From contig CAYOKQ010000002.1 in NCBI GenBank assembly GCA_964404595.1, positions 1 through 47,462 on the forward strand: a stretch of 47,462 bases of DNA, read 5' to 3'. The stretch comes from CAYJXA01 sp964404595. GTDB taxonomy: Archaea; Nanobdellota; Nanobdellia; Woesearchaeales; GW2011-AR9. Below the pieces are notes generated by a model, which searched no databases, had not been told where the DNA came from, and saw only the letters and a program-made list of their open reading frames with translations. The translations under genes and the position numbers were made by a program. Shown piece by piece: positions 24,556 to 33,410 of this stretch (position 1 is its first letter; the number at the start of each line of letters is the position of its first letter).

Positions 24556-24596
24556 GTAAACCACCTTTTTCTATGGCTACCTATTCCCAGAATCCC

Positions 24597-24604
24597 TTTA
24601 TAAA
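24597..24604 (-). promoter_or_regulatory. TATA box for the sugar-dehydrogenase operon
   Basis: TTTATAAA centred about 45 bases upstream of the ATG at 24555. The longer distance gives a leader of about 20 bases, consistent with the GGTGG ribosome-binding site in front of that ATG. Confidence 0.55.
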
Positions 24605-24668
24605 CTTTAAGCAATACTGCGCGCTTTGTAATACAGAACTAATTTCCATAAAATTATATTAACTGGTG

Positions 24669-24896
24669 ATGTCTTTTGAACTGATTATGGATAATGCGCG
24701 CTTTTCAAAGCTTTCGGATCTTCTGTACTGTATTTGTCCCTATTGTAAGACTTCCAGAAAAAAGCTGGAGGGGAAATTCACTATTATCAAAAGGGGAAGA
24801 GAACGTGACGGGGCTGCCCGCTTTTTATGTTTAGAATGTGATACCTGGTTTAATGAAAGAACAGGGAATACGATGGGGTGGATGGGAAGGGGGTGA
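24669..24896 (+). CDS. Small zinc-ribbon protein
   Basis: 75 residues from the ATG at 24669; an alternative ATG at 24687 is about 30 bases from an AT-rich element (24651-24660) and may be the leaderless start, giving 69 residues. Two Cys pairs, CPYC and CLEC, spaced by about 30 residues form a zinc-ribbon-like domain, with FNERTGN near the end. Such proteins in archaea often bind nucleic acid or serve as adaptor domains. It is divergent from the sugar-dehydrogenase operon and ahead of the RDD gene, which has its own promoter. Confidence 0.6.
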   Translation: MSFELIMDNARFSKLSDLLYCICPYCKTSRKKLEGKFTIIKRGRERDGAARFLCLECDTWFNERTGNTMGWMGRG

Positions 24897-24907
24897 AAGC
24901 AGATACT

Positions 24908-24915
24908 TTTATATA
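24908..24915 (+). promoter_or_regulatory. TATA box for the RDD protein gene
   Basis: TTTATATA centred 27-28 bases upstream of the TTG at 24939, which supports that TTG as a leaderless start. Confidence 0.5.
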
Positions 24916-24938
24916 CTTTTACAAGCATTGACAGACCT

Positions 24939-26585
24939 TTGAAGTCAAAAAACAATCATACTGGATTTGGGATTCGTCTGGTTGCTTCAATTATTGATTC
25001 AATCTTTATTTTAGTAATAGCTTATTTCATTTCCTTCCTTATTTCTTATACTCCCCTTACCTACGGTTGGAACCTGGGTATACTGGTGGCCATCCAATTC
25101 TTAGGGAGTGCCCTGTATGAAATTTATTTAACTTCCCGTTATGGTGGCCCTTTCGGAAAATTGCTGATGAGATGTGAAGTTGTGAATCCGGAGGAAAAGC
25201 ATCTTTCTTTTAGGCGGTCCCTTATCCGATATTTAAGTAAAATTGTTTCTACACTATTATTGGGGGTTGGATTCTTGATGATTTTGTGGGATGAAAATAA
25301 ACAAGGGTTGCATGACAAAATTGCCAAAACTTTTGTGCAAGCAAGTCCCAAAAGCAAGGTGAAAGATTCCGTAAAACTATTCTCTTTATATGGCAGCATA
25401 CTAGTAGCGCTTATTTATATCTTCTATGTTGGTTCGGTGGGAGTGTTGAGTTTCCAGATTAGTTTTAGTGAAGCAAACAATAAAGCAGAAATACAGGAAT
25501 TTTGTTCCTCTAAATCATTTTGGTTACAGAACCAATGTCTAGACACAATGGTTCAAAATAATGTTCTGTCATTAGAGGAAGCCCAAGTTCTTTGTTCCGA
25601 AATAGCTTCTGATGCAGTTAGAGGCAATTGTTATGGAAGTGTAGCTCTCGATCATAAAAATTTTAGCATCTGTGAAAGCGCTGGTTCCTTTCGCGCAGTA
25701 AGATTATGCCAGAAAAGCTATGATTTTCATCAAGCAATAAGACCATTACAAAAGGATTTTGGGAATGAAACTAATTATCTTGATAGTCAATTCGATGAAA
25801 TGTTTATCAATTTTCAGAATATAAATAATCAATTTGTTACGCTGGCCAATTATGATCTTAATTTGGTATCACAAGGGGATTCAGCCTCAGCTATGCTCAC
25901 CACTATTAATGCAGAAATTTCTACAGTAGAAAGTGTCATTGCCAACTTGAATAGCACTGTTGATGGGTTGGGGAGGGAGAGACTTTCTCAAAATTCACAG
26001 GAACAACTAAAAGAATTACAAATGATTATTCAGTTATATTCCAATTCTTTAGAAAACCTGCAGCAAGCGGCAGAAAATTACGGTGTTCTTATCGCCTACT
26101 ATCAATATGAAGCACAAATTCTTAGTAAACTGGATAAATTTTTTTCATATATGGATTTAGTCAGCGGATATGTTGACGATGAAAAGTACGATTCGGCTTT
26201 GGTGCAATTGCGAAAAGCGATGGCTTTGAATGATCAAATGTTAGATTTAAGGAAAGAACAGGCAGAAAAATTTGGAGATCGCTTCGAGCTCGCCAATCGC
26301 CAGCTTGCAGAAGATCTTAAGTATGAGGAATTTATCACTGAGCATGAAAAAGAGTTAATTGCCTTGCAGCAAAATCCATTCATAGCAACTGATGAAATAT
26401 TCCGTAAATCAGATAAGTTATATGAAGAATATCAATCTTTATTTGTCGAGCCTAACGATGCTTCCAGCCTAGTCGGAGCATGGTTGGATGAAAATATAAA
26501 TTTCTACCTGCATCAATCGGATGAAATTTTGACTGGTGCGGATGTTAAGTATAACAGCTTCATGGAAGATTTTTATCTGTGGTGA
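24939..26585 (+). CDS. RDD-family membrane protein with a large coiled-coil tail
   Basis: 548 residues, TTG start supported by the TATA box 27-28 bases upstream. The first 170 residues are a typical RDD domain: an early Arg in GIRLVASIIDSIFI, membrane helices, SRYGGPFGKLLMR and DENKQGLHDKIAKT. A further hydrophobic helix (about 150-180) is followed by about 370 residues outside the usual family layout: a Cys-rich section (six Cys between about 190 and 260) and then long Leu/Gln-rich helices with LDRQ-like heptads. The tail probably lies outside the cell as a stalk or sensor. The family has no single known function. It is convergent with the methyltransferase gene at 26598. Confidence 0.75.
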   Translation: MKSKNNHTGFGIRLVASIIDSIFILVIAYFISFLISYTPLTYGWNLGILVAIQFLGSALYEIYLTSRYGGPFGKLLMRCEVVNPEEKHLSFRRSLIRYLSKIVSTLLLGVGFLMILWDENKQGLHDKIAKTFVQASPKSKVKDSVKLFSLYGSILVALIYIFYVGSVGVLSFQISFSEANNKAEIQEFCSSKSFWLQNQCLDTMVQNNVLSLEEAQVLCSEIASDAVRGNCYGSVALDHKNFSICESAGSFRAVRLCQKSYDFHQAIRPLQKDFGNETNYLDSQFDEMFINFQNINNQFVTLANYDLNLVSQGDSASAMLTTINAEISTVESVIANLNSTVDGLGRERLSQNSQEQLKELQMIIQLYSNSLENLQQAAENYGVLIAYYQYEAQILSKLDKFFSYMDLVSGYVDDEKYDSALVQLRKAMALNDQMLDLRKEQAEKFGDRFELANRQLAEDLKYEEFITEHEKELIALQQNPFIATDEIFRKSDKLYEEYQSLFVEPNDASSLVGAWLDENINFYLHQSDEILTGADVKYNSFMEDFYLW

Positions 26586-26597
26586 TCACGCTTCTCT

Positions 26598-27350
26598 TCA
26601 TTTCCGCATCAAAAATCTCAAGTCTCCTTCACCATTCTTGTTAAAATATTCTGCTAATTCCGGATGCTGGTACACTTGCTCGGTAAAATCATAATCCACA
26701 CCGCGGGGAAGGAATTGCAAGTCCTTAAATCCGATGTCTAAGAGAGTTTTCTCGAGTTTTTCGCGTGTAAAGTAGTGCCGGATAGCAACAAATAACAGAT
26801 CAGTCAGAAAGAATTGTTTCGGTTTTGGCAGCAGCCACAGCTCTAATAGTTTGCGAAAGGTTTTGCTGTCGGCAGGATCTAAATTGCGTCGCACATGGTC
26901 GAGCATTTGGTAAAATTTGCACTCTCCACACAAAAATAACCATCCCTGCCCGCCATTTTTCATGACCCGATACATCTCTTTAATGCCTTGAAGCGGGTCG
27001 GTGGTATGGTGTAATACCCCATTACAAAAGACAAAATCAAAAGTATTATCGGCAAAGGGCAGTTCTAGAGCACTGGCTTTTTGATATTCTACTCCTTCAT
27101 ATCTTAATTTTTTGCCATCGCCAAGGTCGATCCCCACCACTTTCTTCGCACCAAGCTTTTTGATGGCGATAGAATATCGTCCCGAACCGCAACCCATATC
27201 CAGCACTGTTTTATCTTTAAATATGTCGATGGGTATATTGTTGCGTAGAACTCGTGTCAACAGTAGTTGAAATGCTTCTTCCACCATCGCCTGGTCAAAA
27301 TTGCTCCATACGTCATCATACAAGTCAGTAACTTCTTTGGCATTCACCAT
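26598..27350 (-). CDS. Class I SAM methyltransferase
   Basis: 250 residues. VLDMGCGSGRYSIA is motif I, followed by VGIDLGDG (acidic strand), FDFVFCNGVLHHT and VMKNGGQGWLFL, the standard order of the SAM-binding Rossmann fold. An AAGGAG ribosome-binding site lies at 27358-27363. It is the last gene of the operon that starts at 33312, and its substrate is probably a sugar or lipid in the same glycan. A start downstream is possible but the ribosome-binding site supports 27350. Confidence 0.88.
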   Translation of the reverse strand: MVNAKEVTDLYDDVWSNFDQAMVEEAFQLLLTRVLRNNIPIDIFKDKTVLDMGCGSGRYSIAIKKLGAKKVVGIDLGDGKKLRYEGVEYQKASALELPFADNTFDFVFCNGVLHHTTDPLQGIKEMYRVMKNGGQGWLFLCGECKFYQMLDHVRRNLDPADSKTFRKLLELWLLPKPKQFFLTDLLFVAIRHYFTREKLEKTLLDIGFKDLQFLPRGVDYDFTEQVYQHPELAEYFNKNGEGDLRFLMRK

Positions 27351-27376
27351 TTTTTATCTCCTTGGTTGATTTATTT

Positions 27377-28987
27377 TTAAATATATGTGTTTTCGGATGA
27401 TTTCACCAGTTTTTGCAGCAAATGGGTCATTCTCTGCGAGCTTTTGCCGTCAATACGGCCACAATATTCTTTCACAAATCGGCGTCTTCTTTGTTGCAGC
27501 CTCTGTTGAAGCTGTCTATCTGAGAGGAGCGTTTTAATTGCAGGAGTTAAATTATCCTGAACAGGAATTTCCACGGTCGCTTGGCTGATTCTGAGAATAT
27601 CATTAAGTGGATTATGAAAATCAGGAAAAGTGATGGTGATCAAAGGCTTGTCCAGAATCATTGCTTCTATAGCCGAGGTAGAACTAAAGTTAATGATAAT
27701 ATCACTACGTGACATGAGTTGATATAGAAAAACTCTCTGATCATTCTGAATAACCCTGATGCTAGGCAAATGCAACCGCTGAATCATTTTCTGATAATCG
27801 CCATAGTATTTTTCCCTAGGATGAAGCTTGATGGTAACGGTGCTGTTAGGTATGGAAGCAATTTCTGTGCATATTTTTTCAATGCAGGCAAAGTATTTTT
27901 TAGGGGTAAAGATATTCTGCTCAACGAAGGGTACGGTAAGAATTAAAATGCGGGGACCAGATGAGGGGGAATTAGGCTCTTTGCCAATGAATGGATAAAT
28001 CTCATCAAATATAATCGGCCCCACAACTTCAACGTTTTTTGCTGGTATTCCCTGCTGCTCAAGAGTCTTCTTGTATTTGTGGGAAAAAACGGCAATGCTA
28101 TAAGGTTCAAGCAAATCCGGGTCAATGGAACCCATGGCTGCGCCGTGCTGTAGCAGCACTACCGGGCAATGCACTTGATTTGCTGCGGCATTGAAGCAGC
28201 GTTCAAAAATACTGTTTTGAGAGGTAATAACGATGGCTTTTATTCCATTCTTCTCAATGATGCTTTTACAGGTTTCGTAATATATCGCTAAAATATATAG
28301 AAATTCTCTGGAGAGATAAAAATCAAATGCATCTTGCATCGCATTCCATAAAGAAGTGCCCAGCATCTGCTGTTTTATTTTTTGGTCTAATTTTTTCCAT
28401 TGCCTATTTGTTTTTAAGGACCATTCCTGAGCTTTATTTTTAATCTCAGGAGTGATATAATTATAGATCAGGTTAATTGGTCTTTTTATTTTTGATTTTT
28501 GCCGCATCAATGAAATAAAAGACTGGGATTGAGCACTTGCACTTAGAATCAGCGAGCTTAATCTTTTATTTTTTTCGATATTGTTTATGATTTCTTCTAT
28601 GCGAAAAATATTTCCGGTTTGAGGATTGATATGTTCAAGATACGTTAAAAACAATATTTTTTTTCCTGATCTATCAGCATGGTCTGCATTTAATTGCATC
28701 TTAATTTTTTCATTGAAGAAAAAAGCTTTGCGCAATGCGGCATTTCTAACTGCGTCAATAACGGCAGATTGGATAGGTTGGCCATCTAAGAAACGCTCTA
28801 TTTTTGACTTTACTTTTAATATTGGAGGAATAGTGTGGGGGCAGAACATCCGCTTGTAAAACCAGGATAGAGGGATCCCTTCACACATAAATTGCTGGTC
28901 AAAGACAAATTCGCCTATTTTTTTGGTATTCCATCCGGGTGAGAGATAATCAGGAATATTCGCAATGCCTAGATCAGAGTATTTCAT
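27377..28987 (-). CDS. GT-B-like protein, capsule/CDP-glycerol-transferase-like
   Basis: 536 residues. The second half reads like enzymes of the capsular polysaccharide/CDP-glycerol glycerophosphotransferase type: VVLLQHGAAMGSIDPD, TIKLHPREKYYGDY and NFSSTSAIEAMILDKPLITI, the last being the nucleotide-sugar-binding pattern with Ser-Ser-Thr-Ser-Ala. The N-terminal half (about 1-250) is unrecognised. It starts four bases before the end of the kinase fusion gene (ATGA overlap) and sits among glycosyltransferases and methyltransferases, so a role in transferring a sugar, a phosphosugar or a polyol phosphate to the glycan is likely but unproven. Confidence 0.68.
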   Translation of the reverse strand: MKYSDLGIANIPDYLSPGWNTKKIGEFVFDQQFMCEGIPLSWFYKRMFCPHTIPPILKVKSKIERFLDGQPIQSAVIDAVRNAALRKAFFFNEKIKMQLNADHADRSGKKILFLTYLEHINPQTGNIFRIEEIINNIEKNKRLSSLILSASAQSQSFISLMRQKSKIKRPINLIYNYITPEIKNKAQEWSLKTNRQWKKLDQKIKQQMLGTSLWNAMQDAFDFYLSREFLYILAIYYETCKSIIEKNGIKAIVITSQNSIFERCFNAAANQVHCPVVLLQHGAAMGSIDPDLLEPYSIAVFSHKYKKTLEQQGIPAKNVEVVGPIIFDEIYPFIGKEPNSPSSGPRILILTVPFVEQNIFTPKKYFACIEKICTEIASIPNSTVTIKLHPREKYYGDYQKMIQRLHLPSIRVIQNDQRVFLYQLMSRSDIIINFSSTSAIEAMILDKPLITITFPDFHNPLNDILRISQATVEIPVQDNLTPAIKTLLSDRQLQQRLQQRRRRFVKEYCGRIDGKSSQRMTHLLQKLVKSSENTYI

Positions 28988-30324
28988 ACAACTTTCCTCC
29001 AGCTTTTTTCAATGATGTAAGCAGCGCAGAAAGACAATTCTTGCTCGGTATTTATTTTTGAGAGTGGGATGATCTGCTCAAGGTTTGAATAATTTTCCAC
29101 CTGTTTCTGCAGATACGGCCGGGGCAGAACTGTCCGTACAATCGGTGAATTCGCAGAAGTGCCTTTATCTTCTTTACCACGACGCTTTATGTTATCTATC
29201 GATGCGGTCAATAAGAAGGTGTAATTTGGTCGCGGAAAGATCTTCAATAACTTTTTTAGTATTAAACTGCGCGGGGCATAAGGATATTGCCCATACATGT
29301 CGTAAAAATATCTGTCACAGATAATGAGGCCTTTTCTTTGCAATTTGTGCTTTATATGAACAATATACCTATAATAGAATTCGCCAAACAAAAATAAAAA
29401 TAGCAACTCCTGAAATAGACTACATTTTTTAGCGGTGGACGCAAGAGCCACTGCCGAAAAAAGATTCTTTTTTGTTCGGCGCAATATGGTAGAAAAGAAT
29501 CTGGTGAGAAAAAATTCCGGATTCCAGCCAAAGTAATAATAGTGTTCTGGATATCCCAAATGTTTCATATATGGTTGGTATTGTTCGAGCGTTTTTTTAG
29601 CTAAAGTTGTTTTACCGGTACCATTGACACCAATTAAAGCAATAAGGACTCCTTGGCGTTTGCAGGATAAGGTTCTTTTTATCTTTTTCATCAGTTTAAT
29701 GCCGAGATAAACCATCGTGCCTGGTTCATTCAATAATTTTTTACTCCAGGTTGCTGCAATAGCCGCTATCGATACTTTATTTTGTATTACTTTTTGAAAT
29801 CCATCTTTCCAATGGTGCTTGCTGATCTGGTCCCGAAGATAGGCTTTATCTGCGCACCCTATTTTAGATAAGTATACTTTTTCTTTCTCCGTAATTCTAA
29901 AATTTTCAAACAATACATGTGCAGCATGGATGAGGATGGAATCTTCTAAACCAGGAATAATGATGTGTGGTGTTATTATTTTTTTATGTTGAAATACTTC
30001 TTTTTTATCCAGTGCAATCATGCCATGCCAGGCAATTTCGCGGTGCAGGTGGATAGAGTACATTTCCTGCCTGACAAAGCCGGTATACATAGTCTTGTAT
30101 CTTTCTACCTTCTCGGATAGCCTGATTACAAATCCTTGTTCTTGGAGTATTTTTCCGGCATGGGCGTAATCTTCATTTGTTTCAAAGAGAATATCCAGAT
30201 TTTTGTTCTGTCCCTCGAAAATATGGTCGCATTTGAAGAGGAGGTAGGAGAGCTTGTTTTTGGCAAAAAGGTCCAGGACAGCCATGATTCCTGGTGGTGT
30301 TTGCTTATAGTGGGAAACGTTCAT
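28984..30324 (-). CDS. Two-domain protein: nucleotidyltransferase-like N-domain and P-loop kinase domain (paralogue of 5597)
   Basis: 446 residues with the same two-domain architecture as the protein at 5597. Residues about 15-160 hold NKNLDILFET and SIHLHREIAWHG at places equivalent to SVDLLVSH and SFDVQVGGIHWN of the paralogue. Residues about 225-440 form the kinase domain with Walker A GVNGTGKTT (about 229-237), ICDRYFYDMYG (about 337) and an Arg-rich lid. Overlaps of four bases at both ends tie it to the glycosyltransferase and GT-B-like genes. Thymidylate-kinase-like P-loops accept diverse substrates, so a sugar, lipid or nucleotide could be phosphorylated. Confidence 0.78.
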   Translation of the reverse strand: MNVSHYKQTPPGIMAVLDLFAKNKLSYLLFKCDHIFEGQNKNLDILFETNEDYAHAGKILQEQGFVIRLSEKVERYKTMYTGFVRQEMYSIHLHREIAWHGMIALDKKEVFQHKKIITPHIIIPGLEDSILIHAAHVLFENFRITEKEKVYLSKIGCADKAYLRDQISKHHWKDGFQKVIQNKVSIAAIAATWSKKLLNEPGTMVYLGIKLMKKIKRTLSCKRQGVLIALIGVNGTGKTTLAKKTLEQYQPYMKHLGYPEHYYYFGWNPEFFLTRFFSTILRRTKKNLFSAVALASTAKKCSLFQELLFLFLFGEFYYRYIVHIKHKLQRKGLIICDRYFYDMYGQYPYAPRSLILKKLLKIFPRPNYTFLLTASIDNIKRRGKEDKGTSANSPIVRTVLPRPYLQKQVENYSNLEQIIPLSKINTEQELSFCAAYIIEKSWRKVV

Positions 30325-31358
30325 TTTTGCAGTATCTGCCGATATATTTGTGCGTATTGTTGGAGGAAATGATCTTTTGAGAATAACTTTTCGGCCAGTT
30401 CGCGGCAGTGCCTCTGATAGTAAAAATAATTTTTCTCCAGTTTGCTAACTGCTTGATGCAAACTTAGGGCATTGGGCTCAAACACCACTCCACATTTATA
30501 TTTTTGAACCATTTGTGCCAACTCGGTCTTCGTGGATACTATCAAAGGTTTTCCTGCCGCCAGGCTTTCGAGGGCAGAATTTGGGATGAGTTTAAGGAAG
30601 TCGTCAAATTGAGTATAAGGAATGATGGTAGCATGAACCTGTGCATATTCTTCGTTCATATCTTGTACTATGCTATTGTTAAGCGTAATATTCCTCCAGT
30701 TTTTTCGTTGCAGCAGCGCTTTTATGTCCCGTAAGGCGCCGCCACGCCATGCCAGTGTGATTTCCACTGATTTTCGCCGATTCGCAAAATTGAGGATAAG
30801 ATTTATGCCTCTTTTTTCGAAATCCTCTTTTCTGGTGGGGCAGCTGGCGTACAGAATCTTAAAATTACCTGACGCGGCTTTGTACGAAAAAGCGGAAACA
30901 TCCACCGGCGGATAGATTAATTTTATTTTTTCTGGTTGTATGCCGTGCTGCTCTAACTGCTTTTTATGAAATTCCGTTTCCACCACGATTGTCTTTAATT
31001 TTTTAAGCAGCGGCAGTCTTCTTTTTACTTTGTCTATGCTGCACGATGCTGCCGCCGTAAGAATAGTTTGATTCTTATTAATAACGTTCAGGTACGGCAA
31101 GTCACCCAAAGAGGTGTAGATGTGATTTATATCATTTTTAGAACTTAGATATTTGGTATATATTACCATGAGGGGATACAACAAAAAATGGTAAGAGATT
31201 ATCTTTTGATTCCACTTCATTTTCAGTATTCCATCCAAATGAAGGTCATGAATTCTTACGCTATTATCTGTAGCAAAATGCCTGGCTAGGAGCTGAACCT
31301 CTTTAGAAATGGCTTCATATGCAGGCCTATACCGCTGAACATAATACATTATTTTCAT
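30321..31358 (-). CDS. Glycosyltransferase, family 4-like
   Basis: 345 residues from the ATG at 31358, which overlaps the preceding methyltransferase stop as ATGA; a longer start upstream of it would run into that gene. The N-terminus MKIMYYVQRYRPAYEAIS is a usual GT-B opening, TVVETEFHKKQLEQHGI and LIYPPVD lie at the domain hinge, and LIPNSALESLAAGKPLIVST is the nucleotide-sugar site of family 4. It is the third gene of the operon that begins at 33312. Confidence 0.85.
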   Translation of the reverse strand: MKIMYYVQRYRPAYEAISKEVQLLARHFATDNSVRIHDLHLDGILKMKWNQKIISYHFLLYPLMVIYTKYLSSKNDINHIYTSLGDLPYLNVINKNQTILTAAASCSIDKVKRRLPLLKKLKTIVVETEFHKKQLEQHGIQPEKIKLIYPPVDVSAFSYKAASGNFKILYASCPTRKEDFEKRGINLILNFANRRKSVEITLAWRGGALRDIKALLQRKNWRNITLNNSIVQDMNEEYAQVHATIIPYTQFDDFLKLIPNSALESLAAGKPLIVSTKTELAQMVQKYKCGVVFEPNALSLHQAVSKLEKNYFYYQRHCRELAEKLFSKDHFLQQYAQIYRQILQK

Positions 31359-32098
31359 TTTTTCTGGCAAAGTACCATCCACTCGTAAGGATTGTTCGAA
31401 GGATATTTCTCCATTCTTTTGATCATTTTGACCGCTATACGCTGTAATTTCATGAGTTTAAACGGGCGTGAGAGCAGGGTTTGCAGCCAAAAATGATTTA
31501 AAATGGGATATAATTTTACCACTCTAAATCCATTTTTTTCCACTTCCTCAATTAATTCTTTTTTAGTATACAATTTATCATATACGATATATTTTTTCAT
31601 TCCCAATAATTTTCGCAAAGGCAGCACCACCTTCTTATTCATGGCTTCAAAAGCAAAATATCCTTGGTTGGATAAAGCACTTCTAGCCTGGGAATAAATT
31701 TTTTTTCTCTCGGGCTCTTTGAAATGGAGGAGAAACCGAATGCAAAATACCAGATCGTGTGTTGGTTTTAATTTCATATGTAAAATGTCTCCTTGCACAA
31801 AATTCCACTTTTTATTGGCCTGCTGCATTCTGGCTCTGGCGATGGTAAGCATACTTTCACTTGAATCGATGCTGGTGCCATTTTCTGCATCCAACTGAGC
31901 TGTAAGACGTGCCGGGCCCGGTGCAAATTCCAAAATATTTTGGCATTTTCTTTTTTTTATGATATGGTTAAGAATCGCCACTTGCCGCTGATGTTCAATG
32001 ACATTTAATGGTTCGGTAAATCGTTTGTGGATATATTTACTGGCAACCTGATGCTGCTGATAATATTCTTTTATTTGATCTGGGCTTTCGATAGTCAT
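31355..32098 (-). CDS. Class I SAM methyltransferase
   Basis: 247 residues. ILEFAPGPARLTAQL is motif I with Pro-Gly replacing the usual Gly-x-Gly, followed by SIDSSESMLTIARA, then DLVFCIRFLLHF and YFAFEAMNKK. The start overlaps the stop of the glycosyltransferase gene at 32095 (ATGA). The C-terminal half is basic with a KLLGMKKYIVYDKLYT pattern. It probably methylates a sugar in the growing glycan or its lipid carrier. Confidence 0.82.
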   Translation of the reverse strand: MTIESPDQIKEYYQQHQVASKYIHKRFTEPLNVIEHQRQVAILNHIIKKRKCQNILEFAPGPARLTAQLDAENGTSIDSSESMLTIARARMQQANKKWNFVQGDILHMKLKPTHDLVFCIRFLLHFKEPERKKIYSQARSALSNQGYFAFEAMNKKVVLPLRKLLGMKKYIVYDKLYTKKELIEEVEKNGFRVVKLYPILNHFWLQTLLSRPFKLMKLQRIAVKMIKRMEKYPSNNPYEWMVLCQKK

Positions 32099-33312
32099 GT
32101 TTTTCCCTCGTAGGCTTGGAGTAATTTGGTCTTAATTTTTGCAGGTGCATATTGAGCCAGCGAATATTTTGGTTCTTTTGATTTCAAGAGAAGGTCATGC
32201 AGGGCTTGGCGTAATTCTTTGACATTATTTGGAGCAACCAGAGCACCATACGTACTGACAGTTTCAGGAATAGCGCCGATATTGGACGCAACGATTGTTT
32301 TTCCTGCGGCTATCGCTTCGAGTGGAATCCTTCCAAAAGGTTCTGGCCATATGGAAGGAAATACCACCACATCTGCTCTGGTGTATATTGTTGGCATTTG
32401 ATCGTAGGCAACTGGTGCGAAAATATCTGCATCAAGACTATACTCTTTAATTTTTTGCTGCAGGTGCGGTTTCAATATTCCTTCCCCATACAATTCGCAC
32501 CGATAGCCTGTTCCTTGGAGTGCTTCTATCAAAATCTGGGGGCCTTTGGATCGGATTAACGCCCCTACATACAATATCACCGGTTTGCCGGAATTTCTTT
32601 CTTTATTTCTTACCTTTTTACTTACTTCTGCAAAAGGAGCAGCATCAAAAGCGTTGGGAATGACTACGCTTTCTTGATGGTACTGTTGCAATATATTTTG
32701 AACATACCTGCTGATGGCAATAAGGCGGCAGGATGATAAAGCTTGATTTAATTGCTGAAAGTATCTGTATGTCAGCCACAGAAAAAGAGGATTATACTTT
32801 AGATACCATCTATTTTTCATCTTGCCTATTTCATGCGATTGTTGTTGACAGAGCAGAAATTGTTGAAGAGTGCAGGTAATGGTACATTCCTGTGTTCCGC
32901 GATAAAGCCGGTCTCCTTTTGGGCATAAGGCTGGATAACTTTCGATGGTGGCAAATAATCTTGGATGATATTTCTTTATTTTTGGAGCAGCAATGATGCT
33001 GGTGCCGATGAAATGAATGATATCGGGCTTTTGTGCTGTAATTATTTTCTGTGCTTCTCTGGTTATTGATCGTGGGAAAAAGAACCTGCGCCGAAAATTG
33101 CCAAAGAGAGTGGATGTTTTCTTTCCGGTTTTAAGTTTTCGATAGATCTTGATCTTATGGGCCACCTCTTCAACCGGAAGATGGGGAAAGAAAGAAGTAA
33201 GCACGATTACTTCATGGCGCTTGGCTAGTTCTTGTGCAATTTGGGCCAGGTTAATCTCCCCGCCGCCCATGATTTTAGGGGGATAATACTCGCTGATAAA
33301 GAGGATTTTCAT
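32095..33312 (-). CDS. Glycosyltransferase, family 4-like
   Basis: 405 residues. The opening MKILFISEYYPPKIMGGGE is the usual GT-B acceptor-side loop, with VILYVGALIRSKGPQ at the hinge and SIWPEPFGRIPLEAIAAGKT as the paired-Glu nucleotide-sugar site. A Cys-rich patch (CPKGDRLYRGTQECTITC) in the middle resembles similar inserts in some archaeal and bacterial family 4 enzymes and could bind a metal. It has its own TATA box 26-27 bases upstream, making it the first gene of the operon down to 26598. Confidence 0.88.
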   Translation of the reverse strand: MKILFISEYYPPKIMGGGEINLAQIAQELAKRHEVIVLTSFFPHLPVEEVAHKIKIYRKLKTGKKTSTLFGNFRRRFFFPRSITREAQKIITAQKPDIIHFIGTSIIAAPKIKKYHPRLFATIESYPALCPKGDRLYRGTQECTITCTLQQFLLCQQQSHEIGKMKNRWYLKYNPLFLWLTYRYFQQLNQALSSCRLIAISRYVQNILQQYHQESVVIPNAFDAAPFAEVSKKVRNKERNSGKPVILYVGALIRSKGPQILIEALQGTGYRCELYGEGILKPHLQQKIKEYSLDADIFAPVAYDQMPTIYTRADVVVFPSIWPEPFGRIPLEAIAAGKTIVASNIGAIPETVSTYGALVAPNNVKELRQALHDLLLKSKEPKYSLAQYAPAKIKTKLLQAYEGKT

Positions 33313-33334
33313 GAGGGTAAATGCTCTAAAAGGG

Positions 33335-33342
33335 CTTATAAG
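33335..33342 (-). promoter_or_regulatory. TATA box for the 33312 operon
   Basis: CTTATAAG centred 26-27 bases upstream of the ATG at 33312 on the minus strand, as expected for a leaderless transcript. Confidence 0.6.
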
Positions 33343-33410
33343 GGTTGTGGTACAGATGTTCAGAGCATGCAGTTCAAATTTATCTTATGTCCTATGTATT
33401 AGAATTATCC

